A DNA stretch of 64,000 nt, taken from contig CALNYT010000002.1 in NCBI GenBank assembly GCA_942490885.1, positions 3,348,001-3,412,000 of the forward strand. Reading direction: 5' to 3'. This DNA comes from Oceanirhabdus sp942490885. Lineage in GTDB: Bacteria > Bacillota > Clostridia > Clostridiales > Clostridiaceae. The number at the start of each line of letters is the position of its first letter. Position 1 is the stretch's first letter. Of the stretch, positions 35,835-44,114 are shown piece by piece. The translations under genes were made by a program, and so were the position numbers. Under the pieces are notes generated by a model. It saw only the letters and a program-made list of their open reading frames with translations. It did no database searches and had not been told where the DNA came from.

Positions 35835-37901
35835 ATGATTGAAAATATATTTGAGAAAAAGAAATCCTTAATCCTCATAGTTGATGATTCCAAATTTATA
35901 CGCTCTACATTTCGTACTTTTCTAAAAAATGAAGGTTATGAGGTTGTTGAGGCTGAAGATGGCATGAAAGCTCTTAATCTCTTTGAAAAACTAAAACCTG
36001 ATATCGTTCTTATGGATTTTGTAATGCCTAGAATGAATGGAGTTACTACCTGTGAAAAACTAAAGGAATTGCCTAATGGAAAACGTACCCCTGTAATAAT
36101 GATTACTTCACTAGAAGATGAAAATTCTGTTAATCAGGCCTTTCAAGCTGGAGCTACTGATTATATTAGTAAACCTATAAATTGGGCTGTTTTACGTCAA
36201 CGTCTAAAGCGTTTAATCCATGCAAGACAAACTGAAATATCACTTGATCAAAGTGAAGCTTTTGCCCGTTCAATAATCGAACACGCTGGTGAAGGAATTA
36301 TCACTATTGATATGAATGGTATTATCAAGTATATTAATCCAGCAGCTGAACAAATTTTTGGATACTTATCTAATGAGGTACTAGGAAAAGATATTACTAC
36401 CCTTATTCCAAAAGTTCATAAGAAAGATTGTCATAATCTTTCTTCCCAGTTTTCCGACATACACAATGAAATAATTGGTCATAGAAAGGATACTTCCTCA
36501 TTACCTATTGATTTTACATTAAGTAAGTTTTATGTAGAAGACGAGTGCTATTTTTCTATAATTTTAAGAGATATTACTGAGCAAAAAAGATATGAGGAAA
36601 AGATAAGATATCAAGCTTTCTATGATTCTTTAACAGGTCTACCAAACAGACTTTTGTTAAAAGAACGTATTAATGTTGAAATCGCTCGTGCAAAACGAAC
36701 TAAAGAAAAGCTTGGGGTAATGTATTTGGATTTAGATAGATTTAAACTTATTAATGATACACTAGGTCATGATGTTGGTGATAAATTATTAAAAGAAATT
36801 GCCAACAGAATGAAAAGTTGTGTTCGTGAACAAGACACTGTTGCTCGATTAGGAGGAGACGAATTTGTTATTTTGCTCCCTTCAATAGGTCGTGAAGAAT
36901 TCGTTGGTAAAATTGCTAAAAAAATACTAGACTCAATTAGGCAACCAGTAATAATTGATACTAATGAACTTTATCTTACAATTAGTATTGGAGTTACTAT
37001 TTTCCCTGATGATGGTCAAAATGATGAAACATTACTGACAAATGCTGATGTTGCTATGTATAGAGCTAAAGAAAAAGGAAAAAATAACTTTCAGCTATAT
37101 ACACCAGCATTGAACGCTAAAGCTCTTGAGAGATTAGCACTGGAAAATAGTATGCGTAGAGCCTTAGAATATAATGAATTTGTAGTTTATTATCAACCAA
37201 AAGTAAATACTAAAACCGAGCAAGTCATTGGGATGGAAGCTTTAGTCCGTTGGCAACATCCTAAATGGGGATTAGTCCCCCCTGTGAAATTTATTCCTTT
37301 AGCTGAAGAAACTGGGTTAATTGTACCAATTGGAGAATGGGTATTACGCACTGCTTGTGCTCATACAAAAGCCTTACATAATGCAGGACTACCACCTTTA
37401 TCTATAGCCGTTAATCTTTCAGCACGTCAATTTGAGCTACAGGATTTAACCAAAATGGTTTCTAAAGTATTAAGCGATACAGGCCTTGAACCAGAATATT
37501 TAGAACTAGAAATCACTGAAAGTGTAGCTATGCATAATGTAGAATACTCTGTTAAGGTAATAAATGAATTAAGAGCCATGGGTGTTAAGTTTTCCATCGA
37601 TGATTTTGGTACAGGATATTCTTCTTTGAGTAAATTAAATAGTTTTGCTGTAAATAAATTAAAAATTGATAAATCTTTTGTAGGAAAAATAGATGGACAA
37701 AAAGATAATTCAATAATCGCTTCTACAGTTTTAGCCTTAGGAAAAAGTCTCCAACTTAGTATAGTCGCTGAAGGTGTTGAAAATGAAGCACAGGTTAATT
37801 TCTTAAAAGAAAATAATTGTGATGAAATGCAAGGATACTTTTATGGTAGACCAATGCCTATGGATAATTTTTTGGAGTTTTATAATGAGAGACTTAAATA
37901 G
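35835..37901 (+). CDS. Response regulator with PAS, GGDEF and EAL domains
   Basis: A 688-residue cytoplasmic c-di-GMP enzyme. The receiver domain (1-130) has phospho-acceptor Asp61 in VLMDFVMP. PAS (about 141-255) is followed by a diguanylate cyclase domain with intact ARLGGDEF (about 265-430). The phosphodiesterase domain has intact EALVRW and DDFGTGYSSL (about 440-685). Both catalytic motifs look competent, so it could make or break c-di-GMP depending on phosphorylation or PAS ligand. The nearest ribosome-like GGGAG is 16 bases from ATG 35835, longer than usual, and no better start exists. No cognate kinase is beside it. Confidence 0.93.
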   Translation: MIENIFEKKKSLILIVDDSKFIRSTFRTFLKNEGYEVVEAEDGMKALNLFEKLKPDIVLMDFVMPRMNGVTTCEKLKELPNGKRTPVIMITSLEDENSVNQAFQAGATDYISKPINWAVLRQRLKRLIHARQTEISLDQSEAFARSIIEHAGEGIITIDMNGIIKYINPAAEQIFGYLSNEVLGKDITTLIPKVHKKDCHNLSSQFSDIHNEIIGHRKDTSSLPIDFTLSKFYVEDECYFSIILRDITEQKRYEEKIRYQAFYDSLTGLPNRLLLKERINVEIARAKRTKEKLGVMYLDLDRFKLINDTLGHDVGDKLLKEIANRMKSCVREQDTVARLGGDEFVILLPSIGREEFVGKIAKKILDSIRQPVIIDTNELYLTISIGVTIFPDDGQNDETLLTNADVAMYRAKEKGKNNFQLYTPALNAKALERLALENSMRRALEYNEFVVYYQPKVNTKTEQVIGMEALVRWQHPKWGLVPPVKFIPLAEETGLIVPIGEWVLRTACAHTKALHNAGLPPLSIAVNLSARQFELQDLTKMVSKVLSDTGLEPEYLELEITESVAMHNVEYSVKVINELRAMGVKFSIDDFGTGYSSLSKLNSFAVNKLKIDKSFVGKIDGQKDNSIIASTVLALGKSLQLSIVAEGVENEAQVNFLKENNCDEMQGYFYGRPMPMDNFLEFYNERLK

Positions 37902-38421
37902 AATTTTGTATATTAAGTTTGTTGAAAAAATCACCAAATACCAAAGGAACTGCATGCCTACTGGCATATAGTTCCTCAGCACTAAAGAAAATAAATTCTT
38001 TTCTTGTTTCATCAATCTCTTGCTTTATTTTTATTTCTTCTTCTAAGATATGATTCTTATCATTTAGTTCATTAATTGTCAATTCAATCCTATTAGCCAA
38101 TTTGTTAATACTATTCCCTAGCTGTCCAAACTCATCTTGATGCTTTACTTCTACTGTTTCTTCAAAATTTAACTCACTCATTTTTTGCGCAATTTCATTA
38201 AGTACTAATATTGGCTTTGTAAATCTTATTGATAATTCATCTCCATTATTCATAATTTCATTTATAACCAAGAAATCCACTTGCATATTTTTATCTCTCA
38301 CAACATATCTTTCACGTTTATCATCAATTATTTTAGAGTCTATAACTTTATCTGATGATAATAAAGGTGGAATTAAACGAGGTTTTCCACCACCTTTTAT
38401 ATCCTCTCTTATTTTGTGCAA
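37894..38421 (-). pseudogene. Decayed sensor histidine kinase fragment (HAMP part only)
   Basis: The 175-codon frame keeps part of an extracellular sensor region, then a HAMP-like segment (TKPILVLNEIAQKMSELNF to DEFGQLGNSINKLANRIE) and a coiled linker ending ETRKEFI. In intact VanS-like kinases this linker leads directly into the phospho-acceptor histidine helix. Here that helix and the ATPase domain are gone and the frame runs through a hairpin-bearing sequence. The second membrane helix expected before HAMP is also missing. No response regulator is adjacent. It is likely a remnant with at least two deletions; expression as a small protein is possible but unsupported. Confidence 0.7.
37945..37976. 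repeat. Palindrome at the broken end of the kinase fragment
   Basis: AGGAACT-GCATGCC-TACT-GGCATAT-AGTTCCT forms a long hairpin. The kinase-like frame is read through it, so the last ~28 codons of that frame are probably not kinase sequence. Confidence 0.55.
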
Positions 38422-38591
38422 AAATTTACTATACTCTTACATCTACCTATTTCTACTTTTAAATTTTTATAGTTATAATACTATCTAACTCCTATGAAAC
38501 CAATAAAATTTCAATCACATTATTAATGGATGTAAATAACGTTGAAGCATAATACCTAAGATTAAAATAAATCCCAAAAACAAGTCTATTT

Positions 38592-38693
38592 ACCGAGCCT
38601 CGTCCTTTAGGCTTTTTTCCTAAAAGTGTAGATAAAATCCTGTACCGCTCGGACCAGACATGTTTCCATCGGAACCCTAGTTACCCTCTCATG
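38592..38693 (-). ncRNA. ykkC-class riboswitch aptamer, subtype 2-like, orphan
   Basis: Read leftward from about 38693, it has ACTAGGGTTCCG, a GATG-GAAA-CATG hairpin, CTGGTCCGAGCGGTACAGG, and a 3' stem TTTTAGG-AAAAAAG-CCTAAAGGA. These are the conserved blocks of the ykkC RNA family. GAGCGGTAC rather than GAGAG favours the nucleotide-sensing subtype 2 (ppGpp, PRPP or NDP) over guanidine-I. P1 has one mismatch. A sigma-A-type promoter precedes it. The only frame downstream is a decayed kinase about 170 bases away, so its natural target appears lost. The ligand is not assignable by eye. Confidence 0.75.
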
Positions 38694-38702
38694 ATAATGA
38701 TT

Positions 38703-38731
38703 ATTATACCTTAAATGTAATTATAAGTAAA
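38703..38731 (-). promoter_or_regulatory. Sigma-A-type promoter of the riboswitch
   Basis: Read leftward: TTTACT, 17 bases, TATAAT. It ends about ten bases before the conserved aptamer. Confidence 0.65.
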
Positions 38732-38786
38732 TATATTTATGTGTTTTTCACAGTATTTATAACTTAATTTATAACATAACAAAAAC

Positions 38787-38824
38787 CCTTGTAGTACATA
38801 AATCATGTACTACAAGGATTTTTT
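38787..38824. terminator. Strong bidirectional terminator-like hairpin
   Basis: A perfect 13-bp stem (CCTTGTAGTACAT) with a five-base loop and T-runs on both sides. No intact gene ends here on either strand, so it may be left over from a lost gene. Confidence 0.7.
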
Positions 38825-38874
38825 CATAATCATTTGGCATGTTCCTAAGATTCTACGTATCTATGAAATTATAA

Positions 38875-38907
38875 CCATATATTCCGCAAATCTACCATTA
38901 TAATATT
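38875..38907 (+). promoter_or_regulatory. Putative forespore (sigma-G-like) promoter of SASP gene 3
   Basis: CCATA, 16 bases, CATTATAATATT. It has the same motif and spacing as the other two SASP promoters. Confidence 0.6.
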
Positions 38908-38974
38908 CTCATATTAGTACAAACTACTAATACAAACCAATACAAAAACCAATATAAAAAAGGAGAGATATTAA

Positions 38975-39157
38975 ATGGCTAAAAACTTAGTACCTGAAGC
39001 AAGAGACGGATTAGCAAGATTTAAAATGGAAACTGCTAGTGAACTCGGAGTAAACCTTAAACAAGGTTACAATGGAGATCTAACTTCTGCTCAAGCTGGT
39101 TCAATTGGTGGAAACATGGTTAAAAAAATGGTTCAACAATACGAACAAAATCTATAA
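38975..39157 (+). CDS. Alpha/beta-type small acid-soluble spore protein, copy 3
   Basis: A 60-residue SASP (MAKNLVPEARDGLARFKMET; AQAGSIGGNMVKKMVQQYEQ). It is nearly identical to copy 2, with a few substitutions such as GGNMVKK for GGEMVKK. An AAGGAGAG ribosome site lies upstream, along with the shared promoter block, and a related GCATG hairpin follows. It probably arose with copy 2 by duplication of the whole transcription unit, since promoter and terminator are copied too. Confidence 0.95.
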   Translation: MAKNLVPEARDGLARFKMETASELGVNLKQGYNGDLTSAQAGSIGGNMVKKMVQQYEQNL

Positions 39158-39183
39158 TCTCTATATGGGGGTATAGATATATA

Positions 39184-39220
39184 GAGCATGTGACTTAGGT
39201 TGCATGCCTTTATTATTTTA
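39184..39220 (+). terminator. Terminator of SASP gene 3
   Basis: GCATGTGAC / GTTGCATGC (with G-T pairs) around TTAG, then a T-rich tract. It is the diverged relative of the hairpins after SASP genes 1 and 2. Confidence 0.65.
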
Positions 39221-39293
39221 ACTCAATTTGCTAAATTTATACTAAGTTCAATATAAATTTCTTATTATTTTTTATTAATTGTTGCTTATCTAT

Positions 39294-39955
39294 TTATACT
39301 CGAACATTTATTTCATCAATTAATAAGAATTTCGAAATTTTCTTAGCACCTTTGTGCACCGTAACTAAACACTTCTTATTTTCTTTATATTTAAAATAGA
39401 AATAATAACACCAAGCATCTTCAAAATAATTTACAGCATTACTAGTATCTGATAAGAAAGTGTAATTTTTCCCAAGAATATTACATTCCTTAATGAAGTT
39501 AGTAGCTAAATTTTTACCATCATCATAAGAATAATTTCTATAGTCTTGATTAGGTGGTTCGCCATATTTAACTTCTAAATGCAATATTCGCTTAGTACGA
39601 CCATCAATTACAGCAATATATGTACCACCTTTATTATTATTTAAATATTCACATTCTTTCTTAGCCCAACGTACAACATAGTTTTTTTGACCTTTTAAAT
39701 CATTTAGAGTAATTCTTTCAAATAAATCTTTTACAACTACTTCCATATTAAAATTATTTTTAAAAGCATTAAGTGCAATTTCTTTTACTTCACATTCTTT
39801 TGTTTCTTTCTCATTCACTTCAATAGAAATAACAGTCTTATACATTAGTTTATTTTTTGATATTCTTTATTAGACTTTTGTGTAGAAATTTGTACTACTC
39901 CTAAAGTAATGAATATTCCTTTTGTATTTAATATTATTATATTTTTTAATTTCAT
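39294..39955 (-). pseudogene. Frameshifted exported protein, paralogue of the 41086-41739 gene
   Basis: ATG 39955 with a CGGAGG ribosome site opens a signal-like N-terminus (MKLKNIIIL, then IFITLGVV) that stops at TAA after about 36 codons. The rest of the protein continues in another frame from 39845 (183 codons). Adding one A to the six-A run (39853-39858) joins the frames and gives QKNKLM, matching KNKVM in the paralogue at 41086. The remaining sequence aligns throughout (ALNAFKN, LNDLKGQK, GGTY-AVID, LHLE-YGEP, NYSYDD). It is either inactivated, phase-variable by slippage, or a sequencing error. The function is unknown. Confidence 0.75.
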
Positions 39956-40161
39956 AAGATTCTTCCTCCGTTAATTTTTATTTAATATCCTTCAACTAAG
40001 AAAATTATACAATTAAAAGTTATAACAATTATCAAATAGTTGTATCTAAATTGTAAAATTATATTATAAATAACTTATGCTTCTCTACCCCCATTTAGGT
40101 AAATGTTCTTTTGACATTTTTAAATTTCGTCCTTTATTTCAAGGACACTTTAAAAACTTCA

Positions 40162-40190
40162 AAAGCAAGTCCTAAATTAAGACTTGCTTT
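40162..40190 (-). terminator. Terminator after the lipoprotein gene
   Basis: A ten-base AAAGCAAGTC/GACTTGCTTT stem lies 19 bases beyond the stop; the leftward tract is T-rich. Confidence 0.65.
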
Positions 40191-40208
40191 CATTTATATA
40201 TGTGTTTC

Positions 40209-40925
40209 TTAGTCTTGCATAATAATAGGTTGTTCGAATTTAAATAAACCAACTTTACAATCATCTTTATCTACTCTGATTAGTAAATTGCCATTTTCAG
40301 CTTTAAAACTATAGAAGTAATAAGGCTCATTCTTACTGAATTCCTTCTGTTCATTAGTTAAATTATCAATAAATTCTATTTTTTCATCATTTATTAAATT
40401 ATGCTCTTTAATAAAATCGATAGCTAAACTCTTTCCTTTTTCAATATCAAAATTGCTGTAGTCTTTTGCTTCTTTTATTAAGAAACAACTCATAGATATA
40501 ATTTCACCTGTCATACTATCTATTTCAGAACGATATTTAGGACATTCCTCATAAGGTAATTGCACTAATTCATTTGCTTCTACAACAAACTTTTCAGTTT
40601 CATTTTCAGAAGAAAGATGCGCTGAATAAACTTTTAATTCTTCTTTTTTTAATTCTTGATTAAAATATTTTTTAAAACCATCAATTGCTATTTGTAAAGA
40701 ACTTTCTTCTGTTACTTCTTCTGTTGTTACTTCTTCTGTTGTTACTTCTTTTGCTGTTTCTTCTTTCACATCTTTATTGACTTCTGAATCATTTTTATTA
40801 ACTTTGACTTCTTTTTTTGATGATTCATTGTTTAGACTGTTTTCTTTAGTATTTCCACATCCTACAAATATCCCCATGGATACTACACCTATTAACGCTA
40901 CATTCAATATTTTTCTTAAATTCAT
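40209..40925 (-). CDS. Putative lipoprotein related to its two neighbours
   Basis: A 238-residue exported protein. The N-terminal signal ends in a lipobox (GIFVGC) with Cys23 as the lipid anchor. A lysine/glutamate-rich linker with repeated VTTEE units (about 50-75) follows. The remaining 165 residues share the plan of the two adjacent proteins: IDGFKKYFNQELKKEEL, a DSMTGEI strand, GKSLAIDFIKEHN and a final beta hairpin. The fold recalls PepSY-type domains, which I could not confirm. It lies in a cluster of three such genes beside a two-component system that may control them or be inhibited by them. Confidence 0.8.
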   Translation of the reverse strand: MNLRKILNVALIGVVSMGIFVGCGNTKENSLNNESSKKEVKVNKNDSEVNKDVKEETAKEVTTEEVTTEEVTEESSLQIAIDGFKKYFNQELKKEELKVYSAHLSSENETEKFVVEANELVQLPYEECPKYRSEIDSMTGEIISMSCFLIKEAKDYSNFDIEKGKSLAIDFIKEHNLINDEKIEFIDNLTNEQKEFSKNEPYYFYSFKAENGNLLIRVDKDDCKVGLFKFEQPIIMQD

Positions 40926-41085
40926 ATAAATTCTCCGTACGTATTTAAATTTTTATACTCAAGTAAACTTTACTTCTAAATTATTAAACAAATTGTTTAA
41001 CAATTATATGTAAGCAACAAATTTTATAAACTGAAAAGGAGTCTTATCAATTTAAACTGCCTTTTATTTATAATTAAATTATCAT

Positions 41086-41739
41086 TTATCCTACAGATTT
41101 CATTTCATCAAACAGTAAAAAGTTTGTTATTCTTTTACTATCTTTTCTTACGTTAATTAAGCATTTCTTATTTTGGTCATATTGAAAATAGAAAAGATAA
41201 TCCCAATCATTTTTATTTTGATTCAATTCTTTTGACTCATCTTCTAATAGAATATAATTTTCTCCAATAATCTTACTTTCCTTAATAAATTTAGTAGCTA
41301 CAGTTTTAGCATCATTATAAGAGTAGTTTTTATATTCTTCATTTTTAGGTTCACCATAACGAGCTTCTAAATGTAATACTTTATTAGTGTCACTATCTAT
41401 CACAGCACAGTATGTGCCACCTGCAATACCGTCTATATATTCACCCTTTTGATTAGTCCAAATTATATTATAGGTTTTTTGACCTTGTAAATCATTTAAT
41501 ATAACTCTTTCATATAAATTTTCAACATCTACTTCCTCATTAAAATAATTTTTAAAAGCATTAAGTGCACTTTCTTTCACTTCTTTGTTAATCATTTCAG
41601 TAGAAGCTAAAGATTCAGTCATTACTTTGTTTTTTGATATTTTGTTATTAATTACTTGAGCGTAAGCTTGATATCCCCCTACTCCTGTTATGCTTATCAT
41701 TCCAATTACAGCTAATGTTACTAATCTTTTTGATCTCAT
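41086..41739 (-). CDS. Exported protein of the same family, intact copy
   Basis: A 217-residue protein. ATG 41739 follows a GGAGG site by eight bases, so I prefer it to the upstream in-frame start at 41793. The N-terminus has a signal-peptide or anchor segment (LVTLAVIGMISITGVGGYQA). The body (ALNAFKNYFNEEVD, GQKTYNIIW, GGTYCAVIDSDTNKVLHLE, NYSYNDAKTVATKFI) closely matches the frameshifted copy at 39294. It is immediately downstream of a histidine kinase/response regulator pair on the same strand. The function is unknown; a secreted regulator or envelope sensor is possible. Confidence 0.8.
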   Translation of the reverse strand: MRSKRLVTLAVIGMISITGVGGYQAYAQVINNKISKNKVMTESLASTEMINKEVKESALNAFKNYFNEEVDVENLYERVILNDLQGQKTYNIIWTNQKGEYIDGIAGGTYCAVIDSDTNKVLHLEARYGEPKNEEYKNYSYNDAKTVATKFIKESKIIGENYILLEDESKELNQNKNDWDYLFYFQYDQNKKCLINVRKDSKRITNFLLFDEMKSVG

Positions 41740-41840
41740 AATATTATCCTCCACAAATTTGTCTAGTTTCTTTAATACAAGTAAAGTATACAACGAAGAG
41801 TTATTGTAATAATCATAAAGTTGTAAAAAAGTTGTAAAAT

Positions 41841-43256
41841 CTAATTAAATATTACTTTTATTGATGTGCCCTTATTTAGCTCACTCTCAATTTCTAATTC
41901 AACTCCATGGATTTTAGCTATTTCAGAACAAATTGAAAGTCCAAGCCCAGCCCCATTATTGGCTCTTGTTCTAGATTTATCAACCATATAAAAAGCTTCA
42001 AAAACTTTAGGTACATCTTCTTTTGGAATTCCTATACCCTCATCTATTATCTCAAGAACAATTTTCATTTCATAATTTTTATACACATTCAGATATATAA
42101 CACTACCTTCTTTAGACGCTTTAATCGAATTGTCAATCAAGTTAATGACTAAATTTTTTATTAGATCTTTTTCTATAAGAACTTCACACTCTTTCTCTCC
42201 ATCAGAAACTATTAAATCTATATTTTTATTTTTTAATTTGGGTTTCATAGATTCTTTTATATCTAATAGTAGATTACTTAAATTTTCATCTTTCATAGTA
42301 AAATTTTCTTTCTTTAATAAAATTAGATCCATCATTTTCCATGATAGTTCTTCCAATCTTTTTCCTTCTTTAAATATATGATTTAACCCTTCTATAAAAA
42401 TTTCTTCATTATAGGAAGTTGAACGAAGAAAGTCTGCATAACCAATTATAGAAGTTAATGGCGTTTTCAATTCATGTGTTAAATTATCTATAAATCTTTG
42501 TTTTTCTTCAGCCTTAGTCTTTAATTCACTAATTTTTTCATCAATAGCTGATGCCATCTCATTAAAATTTTCTGCTAAAACACCTATTTCATCCTTTGAA
42601 TCTATAAGAACTCTTTCTGTGTAGTTACCCTTGGATATTATTTTAGTTGAATTAATTAATTGCTCAATAGGTTTTGTTATGTACTTACTTAGAATATACA
42701 TACCCACAGCCAAAATCATAGAAATTATAATTTCTAACCTAATGAAAAAATTATATTGATTTTGTCTATCTTCATAAATATATGTTACATCTCTTATATA
42801 TGAAAACTTCAAACTATTACCATTTACATCCAATAAATTTGTTATAAATAAAAATGTTTTATCTCCAATATCTCTTATTATATACTTTCTTTTATCCCTA
42901 ATAGCTAATTTTAGTTCTTCTCTTTCTTCTAAAATTTCAAAATCTAGATTACTAAAAACTATTGCGTTATCTTCATCTAAAACCTCTAAATATATATCTT
43001 TATTATTAAAATTTTCTAAATAATTTGTCATAACTTCTTTATTAGAATCTGCTAAATTGTTTGGATTAAGCCTGATTGAAAATAGAGTATAGTAGATAAT
43101 ACTTGTATAAATACTAAAATGCTCACTTAACCCTCTATCCACTTCTCTCTTTAAATTTAAGTTATGACTCTTTTCTATTAAAAAATAACCACCGAAATTA
43201 AATGTTACTAAAAATAATAACAATGAGTACAAGAATATTTTTTGCCAAAATTTCAT
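41841..43256 (-). CDS. Sensor histidine kinase
   Basis: A 471-residue membrane kinase. Membrane helices at about 8-27 and 171-190 enclose an extracytoplasmic sensor of about 145 residues. HAMP (about 192-245) is followed by the phospho-acceptor helix with His261 (HELKTPLTSIIGYADF), and then an ATPase domain with N-box NLVINLIDNSIKAS, DEGIGIPKED and GAGLGLSIC. All catalytic motifs are present. Its ATG overlaps the upstream regulator's TAA and GGAGG site, so the two are coupled. The signal is unknown; adjacent exported proteins are candidate targets or modulators. Confidence 0.94.
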   Translation of the reverse strand: MKFWQKIFLYSLLLFLVTFNFGGYFLIEKSHNLNLKREVDRGLSEHFSIYTSIIYYTLFSIRLNPNNLADSNKEVMTNYLENFNNKDIYLEVLDEDNAIVFSNLDFEILEEREELKLAIRDKRKYIIRDIGDKTFLFITNLLDVNGNSLKFSYIRDVTYIYEDRQNQYNFFIRLEIIISMILAVGMYILSKYITKPIEQLINSTKIISKGNYTERVLIDSKDEIGVLAENFNEMASAIDEKISELKTKAEEKQRFIDNLTHELKTPLTSIIGYADFLRSTSYNEEIFIEGLNHIFKEGKRLEELSWKMMDLILLKKENFTMKDENLSNLLLDIKESMKPKLKNKNIDLIVSDGEKECEVLIEKDLIKNLVINLIDNSIKASKEGSVIYLNVYKNYEMKIVLEIIDEGIGIPKEDVPKVFEAFYMVDKSRTRANNGAGLGLSICSEIAKIHGVELEIESELNKGTSIKVIFN

Positions 43257-43910
43257 TTATGCCTCCAATCTATAACCAATCTTAAATATAGTTTTTATAT
43301 TATCACTTAAATCTAATTTTTTTCTAAGTTTTTGAATATGCATATCAACAGTTCTTGTTTCTCCTAGATAATCATATCCCCATACCCTTTCAAGAATTTT
43401 ATCTCTAGATAATGCTATACCTTTATTTTCAACTAAAAGATTTAATAGCTCAAATTCTTTTAAAGTTAAATCTACAATCTCACTATTATATTTTACAATT
43501 CTCTCTTTTAAATTTATTTCTAAATCTTTGAAGTATATAACATCATTTTTTTTACCATAACGTCTTAAAACTACTTCAACTCTTGCTAAAAGTTCTATTG
43601 ATTCAAATGGTTTTACTATATAATCTTCTGCCCCCATCTTCAAGCCTTTTACTTTATCCGAAACTGAAGCTTTGGCTGTTAAAAAGATTACAGGTATATT
43701 TTTATGCTTGATTTGATCCAGAACACTAAATCCATCTATTTCTGGAAGCATAACGTCTAAAAGAATTAAATCAAAATTTTCTTGTTCAATTACCTCTAAC
43801 GCTTCTTTTCCATTAAAAACTTGTCTAGTTTCATAATTCACCATTCTCAAATTTAATTTTATTAAATCTGAAATAGCTATATCATCTTCTACTATTAATA
43901 TTTTATTCAT
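43257..43910 (-). CDS. OmpR/PhoB family response regulator
   Basis: A 217-residue DNA-binding regulator. The receiver has Asp9/Asp10, phospho-acceptor Asp52 (LILLDVMLPEIDG) and the conserved lysine in VKPFE. The winged-helix domain (about 120-215) includes LTLKEFELLNLLVENKG and RTVDMHIQKLRKKL. A GAGAGGTAA ribosome site precedes ATG 43910. It abuts the histidine kinase gene and presumably is phosphorylated by it. The palindromic element at 43972 lies just upstream of its start. Confidence 0.95.
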   Translation of the reverse strand: MNKILIVEDDIAISDLIKLNLRMVNYETRQVFNGKEALEVIEQENFDLILLDVMLPEIDGFSVLDQIKHKNIPVIFLTAKASVSDKVKGLKMGAEDYIVKPFESIELLARVEVVLRRYGKKNDVIYFKDLEINLKERIVKYNSEIVDLTLKEFELLNLLVENKGIALSRDKILERVWGYDYLGETRTVDMHIQKLRKKLDLSDNIKTIFKIGYRLEA

Positions 43911-43971
43911 TTGTTACCTCTCCTTTTAAATCAGTACTCATCAAAGTGTTTATTTTATTTCTTGAATAAGC

Positions 43972-44070
43972 TATAGAGATTCCAATTTTTGAGTATTTAT
44001 CTAAATTACCTTGGTTAAAATTACAAATAAACTAATTGAATAAGTTAATTTTCAATATAGATTCTCTATA
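43972..44070. repeat. Palindromic element, copy B
   Basis: It begins TATAGAGATTCCA and ends TAGATTCTCTATA, the same outer arms as the 105-bp element at 17598. The centre is AT-rich and less symmetrical. It lies between the HutD-like gene and the response regulator gene. Confidence 0.5.
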
Positions 44071-44114
44071 TTGAGATTCTAACACACACTTAATAATAAA
44101 GCATTATAAGGATT

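Noticed and set aside
36592..37890. Catalytically dead GGDEF or EAL domain
   Set aside because: GGDEF and EALVRW are intact, so no degeneration can be claimed.
38592..38693. Guanidine-I riboswitch
   Set aside because: The core reads GAGCGGTAC rather than the GAGAG form expected for guanidine-I, so a subtype 2 aptamer fits better.
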